A DNA stretch of 64,000 bases, from positions 2,376,001 through 2,440,000 of the forward strand of contig JAUJYZ010001058.1 in the NCBI GenBank assembly GCA_033675265.1, in the 5' to 3' direction. Within the stretch, counting starts at the first letter, position 1. Each line of letters begins with the position of its first letter. Positions 21,657-33,639 of the stretch are shown here, piece after piece. Source of the stretch: Actinostola sp. cb2023. Lineage: Eukaryota; Cnidaria; Anthozoa; Actiniaria; Actinostolidae. The translations under genes and the position numbers were made by a program. The notes beneath the pieces are model-generated. The model saw only the letters and a list, made by a program, of their open reading frames with translations, searched no databases and was not told the origin of the DNA.

Positions 21657-21967
21657 CCGAATAAGCGCCTTATTTATTTTTGTCGAGGGTACGTCAAGGG
21701 GGGACGCTTATTAGGGAGGGGGTGCTTATTTAATTACATTGGAAAATACCAAAATCTGAATCGATATAACACAACTTTATTGACGAAAACAGGGACAGTA
21801 ACAAGGATGGACAAGGCGAAAAACCGTACATTCATGGAGGAGCAGGAACATAATTTATTGTGATTACCACCTTCTATTGCTCAGTGGTCAATTAATGACA
21901 GGGGAGAGGGCGCGTATACGGGAGGGGGCGCTAATTTCAAAAATAGAGGTCGAGGGGTGCTTATTCG
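21657..21967. mobile_element. MITE with CCGAATAAGCGCC termini
   Basis: CCGAATAAGCGCC at the left and GGTGCTTATTCG at the right, with GC-rich internal words GGGGGGACGCTTATTAGGG and GGGAGGGGGCGC. No coding capacity. Confidence 0.65.
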
Positions 21968-22236
21968 TAATTACGGAACGATTATTATAATTATTACGGT
22001 AATAATGAACAATTTTTCCATGCCATTGGGGGACACCGCATCATCTGGTTCAAGTGTATTGTAATATTTGCACGCTACGATAAATGTTTTATTATATATG
22101 TTTATATACAGTCTGTACAATGTATTATAATAGCTATAGATGCAAATTAATTGCTTACTACTAATCAAAGTTACTGATCAAACCGTAGTACTAGCGAGCT
22201 CCATGTACATTACTGCTTACACTTTGGAACTAATGA

Positions 22237-22966
22237 TTGTACCATCAGTGGTAATGAAAGTGGGTGAATTGGCCAGGACTTAATCACTGAATGATTAAAG
22301 CACTCAGGCACTGAATGGTAATGAAAGTGGATGAATTGGCCAGGACTTAATCACTGAATGATTAAAGCACTCAGGCACTGAATGGTAATGAAAGTGGATG
22401 GATTGGCCAGGACTTAATCACTGAATGATTAAAGCACTCAGGCACTGAATGGTAATGAAAGTGGATGGATTGGCCAGGACTTAATCACTGAATGATTAAA
22501 GCACTCAGGCACTGTATGGTAATGAAAGTGGATGAATTGGCCAGGACTTAATCACTGAATGATTAAAGCACTCAGGCACTGAATGGTAATGAAAGTGGAT
22601 GAATTGGCCAGGACTTAATCACTGAATGATTTAAAGTGGGTGAATTGGCCAGGACTTAATCACTGAATGATTAAAGCACTCAGGCACTGTATGGTAATGA
22701 AAGTGGGTTAATTGGCCAGGCACTGTATGGTAATGAAAGTGGGTTAATTGGCCAGGACTTAATCACTGAATGATTAAAGCACTCAGGCACTGTATGGTAA
22801 TGAAAGTGGGTTAATTGGCCAGGACTTAATCACTGAATGATTAAAGCACTCAGGCACTGTATGGTAATGAAAGTGGGTTAATTGGCCAGGACTTAATCAC
22901 TGAATGATTAAAGCACTCAGGCACTGTATGGTAATGAAAGTGGGTTAATTGGCCAGGACTTATTAA
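22237..22966. repeat. 67-bp tandem satellite
   Basis: About 10.5 units with core GGTAATGAAAGTGG, GAATTGGCCAGGACTTAATC and GATTAAAGCACTCAGGCACT. Unit starts at 22317, 22384 and 22451 give an exact 67-bp period. Two partial units are at about 22630 and 22715. Late units share GGGTTAATTGG and early units GGATGAATTGG, showing local homogenisation. Confidence 0.97.
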
Positions 22967-23972
22967 ATGAAAGTAATTATTATTGTGTGATGAGATGATT
23001 CCACAAATAACAAAATAATCTACATTGACTCTATTTACAGTGCACTAGCATTAGCTCTCTTTTTGTCCGGCCTTTGATATGGATTCTGTTTCCTGGAGTC
23101 GTCATGTTTTACGTACAGAGCGTACAGTACCACAGAACCTAAACTCGAGCCACGAGATTGACGTTGGCGCAGTTACGTTGGCGGGAAATCCCCAAGATTG
23201 AGAAGATAGATCCAACCAGACCTATAATGGTGTCCATAATATCTTCAAGTTTGAGACCAGTGGCTTGTTTAGTATTGAGCTAGGCGATGATTCCAAACGG
23301 AGAAACGACTAAGACCATAGCTTTCTCGTTCAACAATCCGGCCATTTCTGGAAGAAAGCACCATTGTTGTCTGTACGCTGGCAACTGTGATGGAAATTTC
23401 GACACCAGTGTATTCTTCCAAAATACCGATACTCGATCATCTAGTTTTGTTCCACAGATCCTGAATTTATCACATACCACTTTCTGCTAGAGTTGATCAA
23501 AAATTTCCTGTATTGCCAACATATTTACGGCTGTAAGTAGACGGCACACGACCGGCGACAGCAACGCAGCGAAGAGATCTAGAAATGGACTTTGGATTTA
23601 CCGTATTTGGACTTACAATAGCCTTCGTTGTTAGCGGTCTGCGGAAAAACGTCAAATAGCTCCTCCTCGAAATGTTCCAGATCGATCATTTTACGCAATT
23701 TAGCCTTTATGTAAACATAAATAAACTATCTATCTGTTGACATGTACAGCAGCACTTACAAGTGTTGATACGAAGGAAACCGCAAGTAAAAGGATTAAAA
23801 CACCACATCATAGCAACAGGGAAGTCCCGCTGTTCGGAAAATATCGTTCACTGCGGCTCGTTATGGTATCATCATCATCATCAGTCAATTAATATATTTT
23901 ATTATACCTTCATATTAATAATTTCAATTCATCATCAATGTTGAACACTATATATATATCATAACGACTATC

Positions 23973-24700
23973 AGACCATCAACTTGCTACTGCTAAGTGC
24001 ATCATCCAAGCCACTAATTACCAACCGTCTTTAGTACCATCAACATCAACAACATCATCAACAACAACTTGCTACTGCTAAGTGCATCATCCAAGTGACT
24101 GTCACTAATTACCAACCGTCTTTAGTACCATCAACATCAACAACATCATCAACAACAACTTGCTACTGCTAAGTGCATCATCCAAGTCACTAATTACCAA
24201 CCGTCTTTAGTACCATCAACATCAACAACAACAACTTGCTACTGCTAAGTGCATCATCCAAGTCACTAATTACCAACCGTCTTTAGTGCCATCAACATCA
24301 ACAACATCATCAACAACAACTTGCTACTGCTAAGTGCATCATCCAAGTCACTAATTACCAACCGTCTTTAGTACCATCAACATCAACAACATCATCAACA
24401 ACAACTTACTACTGCTAAGTGCATCATCCAAGCCACTAATTACCAACCGTCTTTAGTACCATCAACATCAACAACATCATCAACAACAACTTACTACTGC
24501 TAAGTGCATCATCCAAGCCACTAATTACCAACCGTCTTTAGTACCATCAACATCAACAACATCAACAACATCATCAACAACAGCTTGCTACTGCTAAGCG
24601 TCATCCAAGTCATCATTACTGTCTTTAATACCATTATCATCATCGCCATGCTACTACTAAGCATCATCCAAGTCATCAATTACGTATACTCATGATACTG
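23973..24700. repeat. 85-bp minisatellite leading into the secreted-protein gene
   Basis: Unit landmarks CCGTCTTTAGTACC at 24025, 24116, 24201, 24277, 24362, 24447 and 24532 (spacing 91, 85, 76, 85, 85, 85). Each unit has TTGCTACTGCTAAG, GCATCATCCAAGTCAC and a (CAT/CAA)n stretch. It degenerates into two diverged units at 24580-24720, and the coding exon starting at 24733 continues the same words. Confidence 0.95.
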
Positions 24701-24732
24701 TCTTTAATACCATTATCATTATCATCATCACC

Positions 24733-27700
24733 ATGAACATATTACTGCTAAACATCATCCAAGTCATCGTCATCATGTGTATGTTTATCTCGTCAGGTGC
24801 CACTCCCCATTGCAAGTTTTACGAAGACCCAAAGAATGGCTATGTCACGTGCGATAGTTTATTTCACTTGTTTTGTTCCCCTGAGTGTCACCCTGGTTAC
24901 CGCTTTGCAACCAAGCCAGCTGTAGTGTACATGTGTGGCCCGGTTACCGGGGAATGGTTTACGTACCCTATAGGAAGTGTGCTACCATGGCCAGATTGTA
25001 TTCCAGACAACAGGTAATGACTTATATGGTAATTTGTCGCTTGGTAATTGTTAGTAATGTAGTTCGTAAGGTTTTCTCAAGCGTAAAAAGACTCAGGTTT
25101 TACGCTTGAGAAAACCTTACGAACTACATTACTAGGTAATGACTTTTCTAGCTCTAAATTACTCTTCGAAAATTCCCAGACAGAGCATTGAACATCTGTT
25201 ATATTTTACAAAATCTTGCTTTCTTTGAGAGCGCGCGCGCAAGAGCATAGCTCATTCAGTTAGTGAATGCTGCGTGGGCACTCTAGGAGAGCTAATAAGG
25301 ATCTTGGTCTAGATCCCTCATGACATTTTCAGTCTTATCCTCTTCGCTCCTAGTGGAGCCGTAAGGCTGCATAAGATGACCTGGTGTGTAAAGGTGCGGA
25401 AATACGAGCAACAAAATCGTGCAACTTGTCGCGCAACATTGTTCAGACTGTTGCGTTGCAAGTTGCAGAGCAATGTTTCTCGTATTACCATCGTTCTTGC
25501 AACTTGTCGCGCAACAAATTAAATTTTCGGTGTTGCAGGTTGCAAAACTAGCTTTGTTGCATGAAGTAGAAATAGCTTCTACTTTGCGCAACAAAGTTTT
25601 GCAACCTGCAACACGAAAATGTGTTGCGCGACAAGTTGCGCGAACGGTGGCAATACGCGCGAGAAACATTGCTCTGCAACTTGTAACGCAACAATGTTGC
25701 GCGACAAGTTGCACGATTTTGTTGCCCGTATTACTAGCTTGTTATCTTTTGTACATGTCCTGACTCTAATAAATGTTTCTGCAATTTTATACACAAATCA
25801 GCAAGAGGAGAGTAGAGAGTGCGATCAATGTTGGCCTATGTGTGATTACATGCGGGTCAAAATGCATGTCACCGAAATTATTAATACCCATGTTTATTAA
25901 ATACCTTTATTGTTTATTCTATTTTGCCCTAACGTTCGATATAGCAATGACTATGACAGCATTAAGCATGAATTGTCACAGAAAAGGGACGCGATTGCCA
26001 AACATATAGTGAACACCGGCAAAGGTATCCCAACAACGCCATACATAAATACAGATCCAGAGGAGAGGTCAGTATTTCAAATATCAAAATACCTCGCTAT
26101 ACCAGCTATAGTCTACATTTATCTTATGACACACTCAAACTGATCTATTGTTACAACTGTTGTGAACAATCGCTCATTCAACTGCCTTAATTACACAATC
26201 GTTATAGTATGGGTTAAACAGTGACGATAACCACTTTTATCATCACTAGTTTTAGTGTGTTTGTGACAAATTTTGCCAAAAAGTCTACTTCAGAACCTGA
26301 TCGGAACTTAAAAAATTAGATGTTTTAATTAATTTCATACATATTTATTTTATGCACTAGGACTCCATTTAAACCAGCCCTTGGCTAAATTGGACATTCC
26401 TGTGGAAATATTGAATATAGAATAGAATAAAATAAGTGGTTATCGCCACTGTTTAACTTACTAATGAATGAATACAATCAATAGATTTCTGTGGCAATTA
26501 TGGAGTAACGTCATAATTAAGATAAATTGGTTATTGAATGGCCACTCGTGCGATAAAGGATTTATCATCGCCCTCTCGTGGCCTTTAATATCATTGCAAG
26601 GTTACCATTGGTCTCGCTTGGCCTGGATTCAAAGGCACGGCTACCTTTCAAGATGGCGCAGGGAACTGTGAAGTGGACTATTACTACATTATAGCCAATG
26701 ACTCTTTGTCAGGTCTCAAGACATTCGTTCAACAACACAGCTAACGTATTATATCAATTTGGTCTGCAGGTTTCATCATTTGTTTGATTACATCGAGAAG
26801 GCGCAAAGAGCTTACCAGTATCGTGAAGCAATAGAGAAAGAAACGCAGGCACTGCAGAAACAAAATATATACCATGGCAACAACAACAATTACTACCTAC
26901 CAAATGGAATGCAGGCTCAAGCGAGTATGCCACCAGTTCAAACCAATAGCAATGAACTTAGACCCAAGCCCCTACTAGCTGATCCGACATTGTACGAAAA
27001 GTCCTGGATACCAAAGCAAAATAATGGGTTCCAATCTCCTTCAGTTGTACAGACGCCCCCAGGACTTGGGAACTCCCCATTAACACAGACGTCAAGTACT
27101 ATGTTCCAGGCACCCCCTAGTGGACATATGGCTTTCCAAAATAATTATGAGCGAGCAAAGCAGGTTGATCAGGACAGGTATACTGCCGGCTTTAGGACTG
27201 TAAAACCGACTGTCTATAATCATTACTCGATGGCTCAAAATACTCAGATGCAAATGCAGCCTGTTCACGAAGCCACGAGATTAGCTCCCAATTACTTCAA
27301 AGGTAGGTAATCAATCAATATATATGTTTAGACAGTAAAATAGAAATATATTGAGGGGAAGTTAAAGTGCAGCTCTAAAGATACCCATATGGATCTTCTG
27401 AGAGTCAGTAGCCCTGGAAATAAAGGAGAAAGAGAAACACTGGCTCTTTTTTTCTCTTTTTCTCTTTCTCCTTTCTTTCTAGACCTAACGCTCAGAGGAA
27501 CTTTATGGATATCTTTATAGCGCTTAACTTTTCCTCACTCAGGTGGTTTAAGGCTTGGCTGAGAGACTAATTACTCATAAAATCACAATTTTTGAATTAT
27601 TGAGTCAGGCATTTCACCTACCAAGCTGAAACTCGGCTAGTAGCTGTAGTTCGTTGAAACAGATAATATTATATGGTAACTACTGGACATGCCGTATCAC

Positions 27701-30700
27701 GTGACAAACCACGTGGTCACAAATGTACGAAAGACTCAACAAAAAATGGGGTGTACAGAGACTTTTCTTAGAATAATAGATTGTGTATTAAATAAGGACA
27801 ATTCAATAGGTCTTTCCAAAATAGCCTTTGCTCGTTGTCCATCATTGTTAGTTATGGAGATAATTGACAAAATAGGTCACGTGACCAAGCTGAAAATTAT
27901 ATATTTTCATTTTTCTCTTTACCGTTTAGCTGGGGACAACGAGCAAAGGCTAACTTAGGAAGACCTCTTCAAACATCATCAAATAACACCTATTTTATTA
28001 TCCTAAGAAAAGTCTCTGTACTCCCCATTTTCAATTTTCTCTTTTTCTCATTTTAAGGTCACGTGACCTTTAGAAATTAACATAATTGCACTTAAAATAT
28101 TACAAAACCTAAATGCCTCCTAAGGACCAAACACCATAATCATTCGTTATAAATGGAGAGAGATATTGTAAAAATGTGATTTTACATGTTGCTCTATAAA
28201 ACCAAGCCTTAAACCACCTGAGCAATTTCTATCTGATCCACTAGTATATTAAATAAGAATGACCAATGGGTGGCCAATTGTAAGCAAGTAAGCATTCATA
28301 GGGTTCTTTTAGGTGTGCGATCACATGGTTGCGCGCCTTTGAATAAAGCCGTTCTCTTGTACAAATTAGATCGATTGTAGATCAATAATTTGTTTAATCT
28401 TCAAGGTACTCAAGCTACACAAAAGATGCTATCCACAGCAGTTGCCCCAACGCCTTATAAAACTGGTGCCCAGATCACTGCCAGTTCGCATAAATATTCA
28501 ACCGGGGAAGCCTGGAATCCAATTGTGTCAAATGATGTTCGGGGACAAAAGACTGTTCAGACTAGCCCTAAATTCTCTGCATTGTCTCCTGATTCTACTA
28601 GTCCTCAGATCACCGCGAGTCAGCAGAAATCTTCATCCGGGAAAACCTGGGGACCAGTCGTGGAAAATATCGTTCAGGAACAAAAGAATGTTCAGACTAG
28701 CCCTAAATTCTCTGCATTGTCTCCTGATTCTACTAGTCCTCAGATCACCGCGAGTCAGCAGAAATCTTCATCCGGGAAAACCTGGGGACCAGTCGTGGAA
28801 AATATCGTTCAGGAACAAAAGAATGTTCAGACTCAATCTAGATTGACACCTACTGGGTCCCAGATCCCCGCGAGACAACAAATATCTGCAACCGAGAAAA
28901 CCTGGAAACCAGTCGTGGCAAATGTCGTTCAGGAACAAAATGATCTTCAGACTCAATCTAGCTTGACACCTACTGGGTCCCAGATCCCCGCGAGACAACA
29001 AATATCTGCAACCGAGAAAACCTGGAAACCAGTCGTGGCAAATGTCGTTCAGGAACAAAATGATCTTCAGACTCAATCTAGCTTGACACCTACTGGGTCC
29101 CAGATCCCCGCGAGACAACAAATATCTGCAACCGAGAAAACCTGGAAACCAGTCGTGGCAAATGTCGTTCAGGAACAAAATGATCTTCAGACTCAATCTA
29201 GCTTGACACCTACTGGGTCCCAGATCCCCGCGAGACAACAAATATCTGCAACCGAGAAAACCTGGAAACCAGTCGTGGCAAATGTCGTTCAGGAACAAAA
29301 TGATCTTCAGACTCAATCTAGCTTGACACCTACTGGGTCCCAGATCCCCGCGAGACAACAAATATCTGCAACCGAGAAAACCTGGAAACCAGTCGTGGCA
29401 AATGTCGTTCAGGAACAAAATGATCTTCAGACTCAATCTAGCTTGACACCTACTGGGTCCCAGATCCCCGCGAGACAACAAATATCTGCAACCGAGAAAA
29501 CCTGGAAACCAGTCGTGGCAAATGTCGTTCAGGAACAAAATGATCTTCAGACTCAATCTAGCTTGACACCTACTGGGTCCCAGATCCCCGCGAGACAACA
29601 AATATCTGCAACCGAGAAAACCTGGAAACCAGTCGTGGCAAATGTCGTTCAGGAACAAAATGATCTTCAGACTCAATCTAGCTTGACACCTAGTGGGCAC
29701 CAGATCCCCTCGAGTCAACAAATATTTTCAACCGGGAAAACCGGGAAAACCTGGAAACCAGTCGTGGCAAATGTCGTTGAGGAACAAAAGAATGTTCAGA
29801 CTAGCCCAAACGTTGATACAGGAAAAATAAGTCAATTAAAACATACAGATATCCTACAATTGTTAAGCAAAGGAGAGAACAAGGATTTGATCAACCTTGA
29901 TGCGCATGCGCACTTGAGACCTTACAGAGAAGCGCAACCACATTTAAGGACGGAAAATGCCACAATAAACGAAACTGATATACGTCCAGAGGGTAATCAG
30001 GGAGAGCCTCGGTTGAATATTGCAACATTACAAGACACTAATACATCAAAGGCGGATGTAGCTCAAGTAGAGGACAAGGACATGATGGATCATGTTGAGC
30101 CAATTGTCATGTCTGGGTCATCTATCTTGAATTCTGTTGCTTCGCTTTTAGCGAACAAAAATGAGCCCAAAGCGACAAAAACACTCTCGAACTCAACGTC
30201 AAATCCAGCAGCGTCTCTGAAGGGACGTTCTGATCAGCAAGCTACTGGAAGACTTGCTTCACCTGAGGTTACATCTACTGCACGTTACTCAAGAAACAAA
30301 TTTCAAACTTGGTTAACCAGGAAAAATAAGAAATTTAACGATTCAACGCAGAGACCCCCTGCTTACGATATACAGGAGGCAAAAGGCACACAAACTGTTC
30401 ACTCTGTCACGAACCAGAATAACGGCAATCACATAACAGCACTCAATTCCACTAAACTCGCACCTGAGAATCCGAAAATAGATCACAGTGTTGTTGCCAA
30501 GCAACAAGATCACCTTTTTCAAAGTCAGTTACAAAACCTCAAGAAAGCCCAAAGTGCAACGCGCGGGAATTTAGAAAGCAATCCATCGACCATTCAGAGT
30601 GACAAAAGAAGTCACGTGCTTGATAAGTACATGCCAGAACATTTGGCGCCAGCCAGTGTTACGTCACATAAAAATGCACCAGTCAAGGAACGTTTGTTTT

Positions 30701-30762
30701 ATTTCCCTGTCAAAAAGGACAGATTGATTGATCTGTTTAAAGAGAAACTCCACAGTCGATAA
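24733..30762 (+). CDS. Secreted sushi-like protein with a 40-residue tandem-repeat tail, 4 exons
   Basis: Exons: 24733-25013, 25945-26067, 26770-27302 and 28406-30762 (TAA). GT-AG junctions keep phases 2, 2 and 1, giving about 1,097 residues. Residues 1-23 form a signal peptide rich in Ile, Leu and Val, ending near ISSGA. Residues 25-92 form a sushi/CCP-like module with six Cys, containing CSPECHPGYRF and a final W-P-D-C; six rather than four Cys is atypical. Exon 2 is a short charged helical stretch. Exon 3 is Gln/Asn/Pro-rich. Exon 4 has no Cys and holds two 45-residue repeats, then a 40-residue repeat (core TWKPVVANVVQEQ) from about residue 455 to 775, then a basic polar C-terminus. I do not recognise the full-length family. 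A secreted, largely disordered extracellular or matrix protein is inferred. The ATG has a good context (ATCACCATGA). Confidence 0.8.
25012..25145. repeat. Hairpin insertion duplicating a splice-donor sequence
   Basis: A 37-bp perfect inverted repeat (25052-25088 and 25098-25134) with a 9-bp loop. The 12-bp AGGTAATGACTT, which contains the exon-1 splice donor, occurs at 25012-25023 and again at 25134-25145, as a target duplication would. Confidence 0.8.
25401..25732. mobile_element. Foldback MITE rich in GTTGCGCGACAAGTTGC, intron 1 of the secreted-protein gene
   Basis: Arms of about 155 bp centred near 25567. ACTTGTCGCGCAACATTGTT at the left is complemented by AACAATGTTGCGCGACAAGT at the right. 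Several overlapping ORFs on both strands here are artefacts of the palindrome. Confidence 0.88.
26213..26462. mobile_element. Foldback repeat in intron 2 of the secreted-protein gene
   Basis: GTTAAACAGTGACGATAACC at the left is complemented by GGTTATCGCCACTGTTTAAC at the right. About 250 bp. Confidence 0.7.
27353..27537. mobile_element. Palindromic MITE, GAAGTTAAAGTGC family, intron 3
   Basis: GGGGAAGTTAAAGTGC and AAAGATACCCATATGG at the left. TTATGGATATCTTTA and GCGCTTAACTTTTCCTC at the right, with a TTTCTC-rich centre. Related fragments occur at about 297-350 and 32340-32465. Confidence 0.7.
27538..28222. mobile_element. Foldback element, CTCAGGTGGTTTAAGGCTTGG termini, intron 3
   Basis: 685 bp. 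CTCAGGTGGTTTAAGGCTTG at the left and CAAGCCTTAAACCACCTGAG at the right. Further paired blocks are GTACAGAGACTTTTCTTAG/CTAAGAAAAGTCTCTGTAC and CTTTGCTCGTTGTCC/GGACAACGAGCAAAG. It directly abuts the preceding MITE. Confidence 0.8.
28555..29800 (+). repeat. Coding tandem repeat (2 x 135 bp, then about 8 x 120 bp) in exon 4
   Basis: GTTCAG landmarks at 28555, 28690 and 28825 define 135-bp units. From 28831 the period is exactly 120 bp, with starts at 28951, 29071, 29191, 29311, 29431 and 29551. The six units from 28951 look identical base for base. The last unit (29671-29800) is diverged and carries an internal GGGAAAACC duplication. Confidence 0.97.
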
Positions 30763-33639
30763 CATATAATCATATAATCATTGTCGACTAGAGACTGGAG
30801 ATCAATAATTGACAACTACCAAATAAGGAATTTCCTTACCATATAAGGAATTGGCCGAGAAATATACGAACGCCATTGTATTCCCCACGTAACCGCATTA
30901 CTGATTATTCATCCGATGTACTATATTATCAAATTATAGTTAAAACGTTGACCGATATATGGACGGCCCGGAATACTCTTTCTTTTGTTTGCCAAGTGAC
31001 TTGTGCTAATGTCATTTACATTCGTTTATTCCCGTTTACGTCCTGTTATGAGTCTATTTCTTTATATATATGAAATATTATTTACTTTCTATCATGATTA
31101 TCACTCATTCATATAACGCAACCGGTCCACTTGCTAGTGAATAGCAATCAAAAATACAAAAACATGTTAAGTGCATCTGAGAAAAGACAAGATTAAGTAA
31201 CATTGGTCGATCTTCCAATACGTGTTCACTAATTTAATTTCTCTTCAAAATTTCAAAGGTTTTTATTTGCCTGAAAATAATTTATTATGTTTACTAGGAG
31301 ATGCAGAAAAAAACCCTAATGCTTAATAAATCATTCTGCACCCAAAATATGTGTTCAAAATGACAACACTTGTCAAATTTCTCACACGCTGATTGGATAA
31401 GAGCCATTGTCGATAAGAGGACAGACGCATAGAATGACGCTAGCTCGCGCATGGAACGAGCGCGCGCTTGAATCAGATTTTCTTTCAAATCTATTTGTCG
31501 TTTTGGGAGCCTTTTCCGCTTTTCTGAGTAAATATTGTTGTAAAAAAACAAATCGAACATGGTTTTCCATTGTCTGTACTCTTATCGACAACGGATGACG
31601 CCATAAAATGTTCAAAGCTTTGCAGTGAAACAACTCGCTACGCTCGTTGTCGATAAGAGTAGACAATGGAAAACCATGTTCGATTTGTTAAATACCGCTT
31701 TGATGCTAGACAGCAGACGCATTTTCGCAGTGTAAACTTCCTGCCCTGAAATTATTAACAAATCAGTACCAAGGAGAAAGCTAAAGTTGAAATTGGACAA
31801 TAGCAACAAGTCCATAGGTTTTTCTAGTCTGCGTCGCATATCCGAACAAAAATCTTCATTAATTATATCAGTGACAGAGCAAATAAAATAAAATTGTGTT
31901 TAGTATGTTAACTTTTTTATTATGCAAATTTATTTATATATATACATATATAAACGTCAAGTAGAATAGAGATAAATAGGTGTTTATATATGTTCGATAA
32001 ACTCCCAATAAAAGGATCCTCCAGGATTCACAGTCTGCACACATATACATATATATACATATATACTAGATGATTCAATGGCATCAATTTGCGAATAAAA
32101 TGCGTAGACTTAAGACAACGCCTTCCTGAACTAGTCACTTATGATCCTGGTTTTCACTATCGATGATGCAAGTACAAGTGCAAGCACAAGAGGCTCTGTG
32201 TTACTGTGAAACGGGTCCAACGGTAAGCATAAGCATGAGGATCGATATTTCATTTCCTTGCATGTTCTTGTCGGCCCGTTTGTACACGGCACCCAGTTTC
32301 GTATACTTATCCTTGACCTCAGAGATGTTTCTCAGTTCTCTTTCTCCTTTCTTTTAAAATTAATTCTAGGGTCTAACGCTAGCTCTTTCTCTCGCTCTTC
32401 CTAACGCTCAGAACGGAACGTTACATGGGTATCTCAGTTTATGTCACTTTAACTATCCCTCAATTTCTAATGATTAATAATAAATAAATACAATGATGGT
32501 GACGACTTCACGTAAGACAATTTACAACAAGCAAGCTGTTTTCAGAAACGCAGTCCTATTTGGGCATGAAATAGTAAAATGTAAAAAGGAGTAATTATTA
32601 TCACCATTTGTCTGTGATACCAGAAACTTGGCAACTACAATTATTAACTGAAGGTCCTTCGAATATGCCTTCGCATATGCATTTATTTCTTGTTTAATTC
32701 TGCTTTGCAAGTGTTTTAAGTTAATACCGACCACGATAATCATTTTCGTTTTACTATTGATATAAAGCACCAGAACGACGACGTTGAGGACGACGAAGTT
32801 CGAATAATGTTTTTTTTTGTTTACTCTGTCATAGCTGTTTCATTTTCCATGTTTTCATTAACGTTTGCGGCCCCTTTCAATATGAATGACATCGTCTTTT
32901 TGGGGTCCGGCTGATTGTAAACCGACAACGATCGGCACAAATAAATAATGAATTGACATGATGACGTACGAACAGATCGTTCTCTTGTCAAACATTGGCA
33001 TTTCACGTTGTAGTTTAGCAATGCCTGAAGTTAAGACCAAATCGAGCTCTTTTTATACATTCCATCAAGAAGTTATTGCATTTTGTAATATTAGCGCTAT
33101 TGTTTCTCTGATCAGGTCATCGTCGTCCATTCCGTCCTCATATTTTAATATTTCACATAGGGCAATGTATATAACTTTACATCAGCTTCGTAGATAGCTG
33201 CTCGACGCTTCAACGTCACCAGGATCAATATTAACAACGTTTCAGTTTTGGCATGACAACGTCCGCTTCTGCTTAGCGTACGTACGATGTCACGCTCGGG
33301 AAAAAAATATACCCAGCTCTATTGGAAGTCCACTGTGGATTGCGGTACAGCAGAGACCATCATCTTCTGTTTTGGGTCATTTTTGTTTTGGGATCCATGG
33401 TAATATGTTTTGCCTTTAGAAACAGCCATTACAGATGGGCCGGCATCGATAGTATGCTTGTATGTCCAAATTAATTTATATTTATATAAATTATATATCA
33501 TATAAATGTATATATCATATAAATTTATATATCATATAAATTTATATACTATGGTTGTTTCTGTTGTTCACCATCTCGGCTCCGTCCGTCAACTAACGAT
33601 TCACTTACTGGAGAAAAATTAATTGGAACTTTTCAATTT
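30763..33639. other. Non-coding stretch between the secreted-protein gene and the minisatellite
   Basis: No domain-bearing ORF. It contains a hairpin at 31547-31690, MITE-like fragments at 32150-32290 and 32340-32465, and AT-rich runs of (ATAT)n near 31930-32060 and 33470-33550. No clear canonical poly(A) signal is seen close to 30762; an AATAAA is near 31324. Confidence 0.55.
31547..31690. repeat. Hairpin repeat
   Basis: AACATGGTTTTCCATTGTCT and CTCTTATCGACAACG at the left. CGTTGTCGATAAGAG and AGACAATGGAAAACCATGTT at the right, with a spacer of about 50 bp. Confidence 0.8.

Noticed and set aside
23200..23690. Possible decayed helicase-like coding sequence on the minus strand
   Set aside because: Fragments such as KAMVLVVSPFGIIA vaguely recall helicase motif Ia, but no nucleotide-binding motif or continuous frame is present.
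22237..24610. CRISPR-like regularly spaced repeats
   Set aside because: Head-to-tail satellites with no unique spacers, in an intron-bearing animal genome.
25292..25900. Cys-rich overlapping ORFs on both strands
   Set aside because: Most of the reading is explained by the foldback element at 25401-25732.
28768..29721. A 317-residue open frame on the minus strand
   Set aside because: Antisense shadow of the 120-bp coding repeat; it repeats with the same period and has no independent signal.
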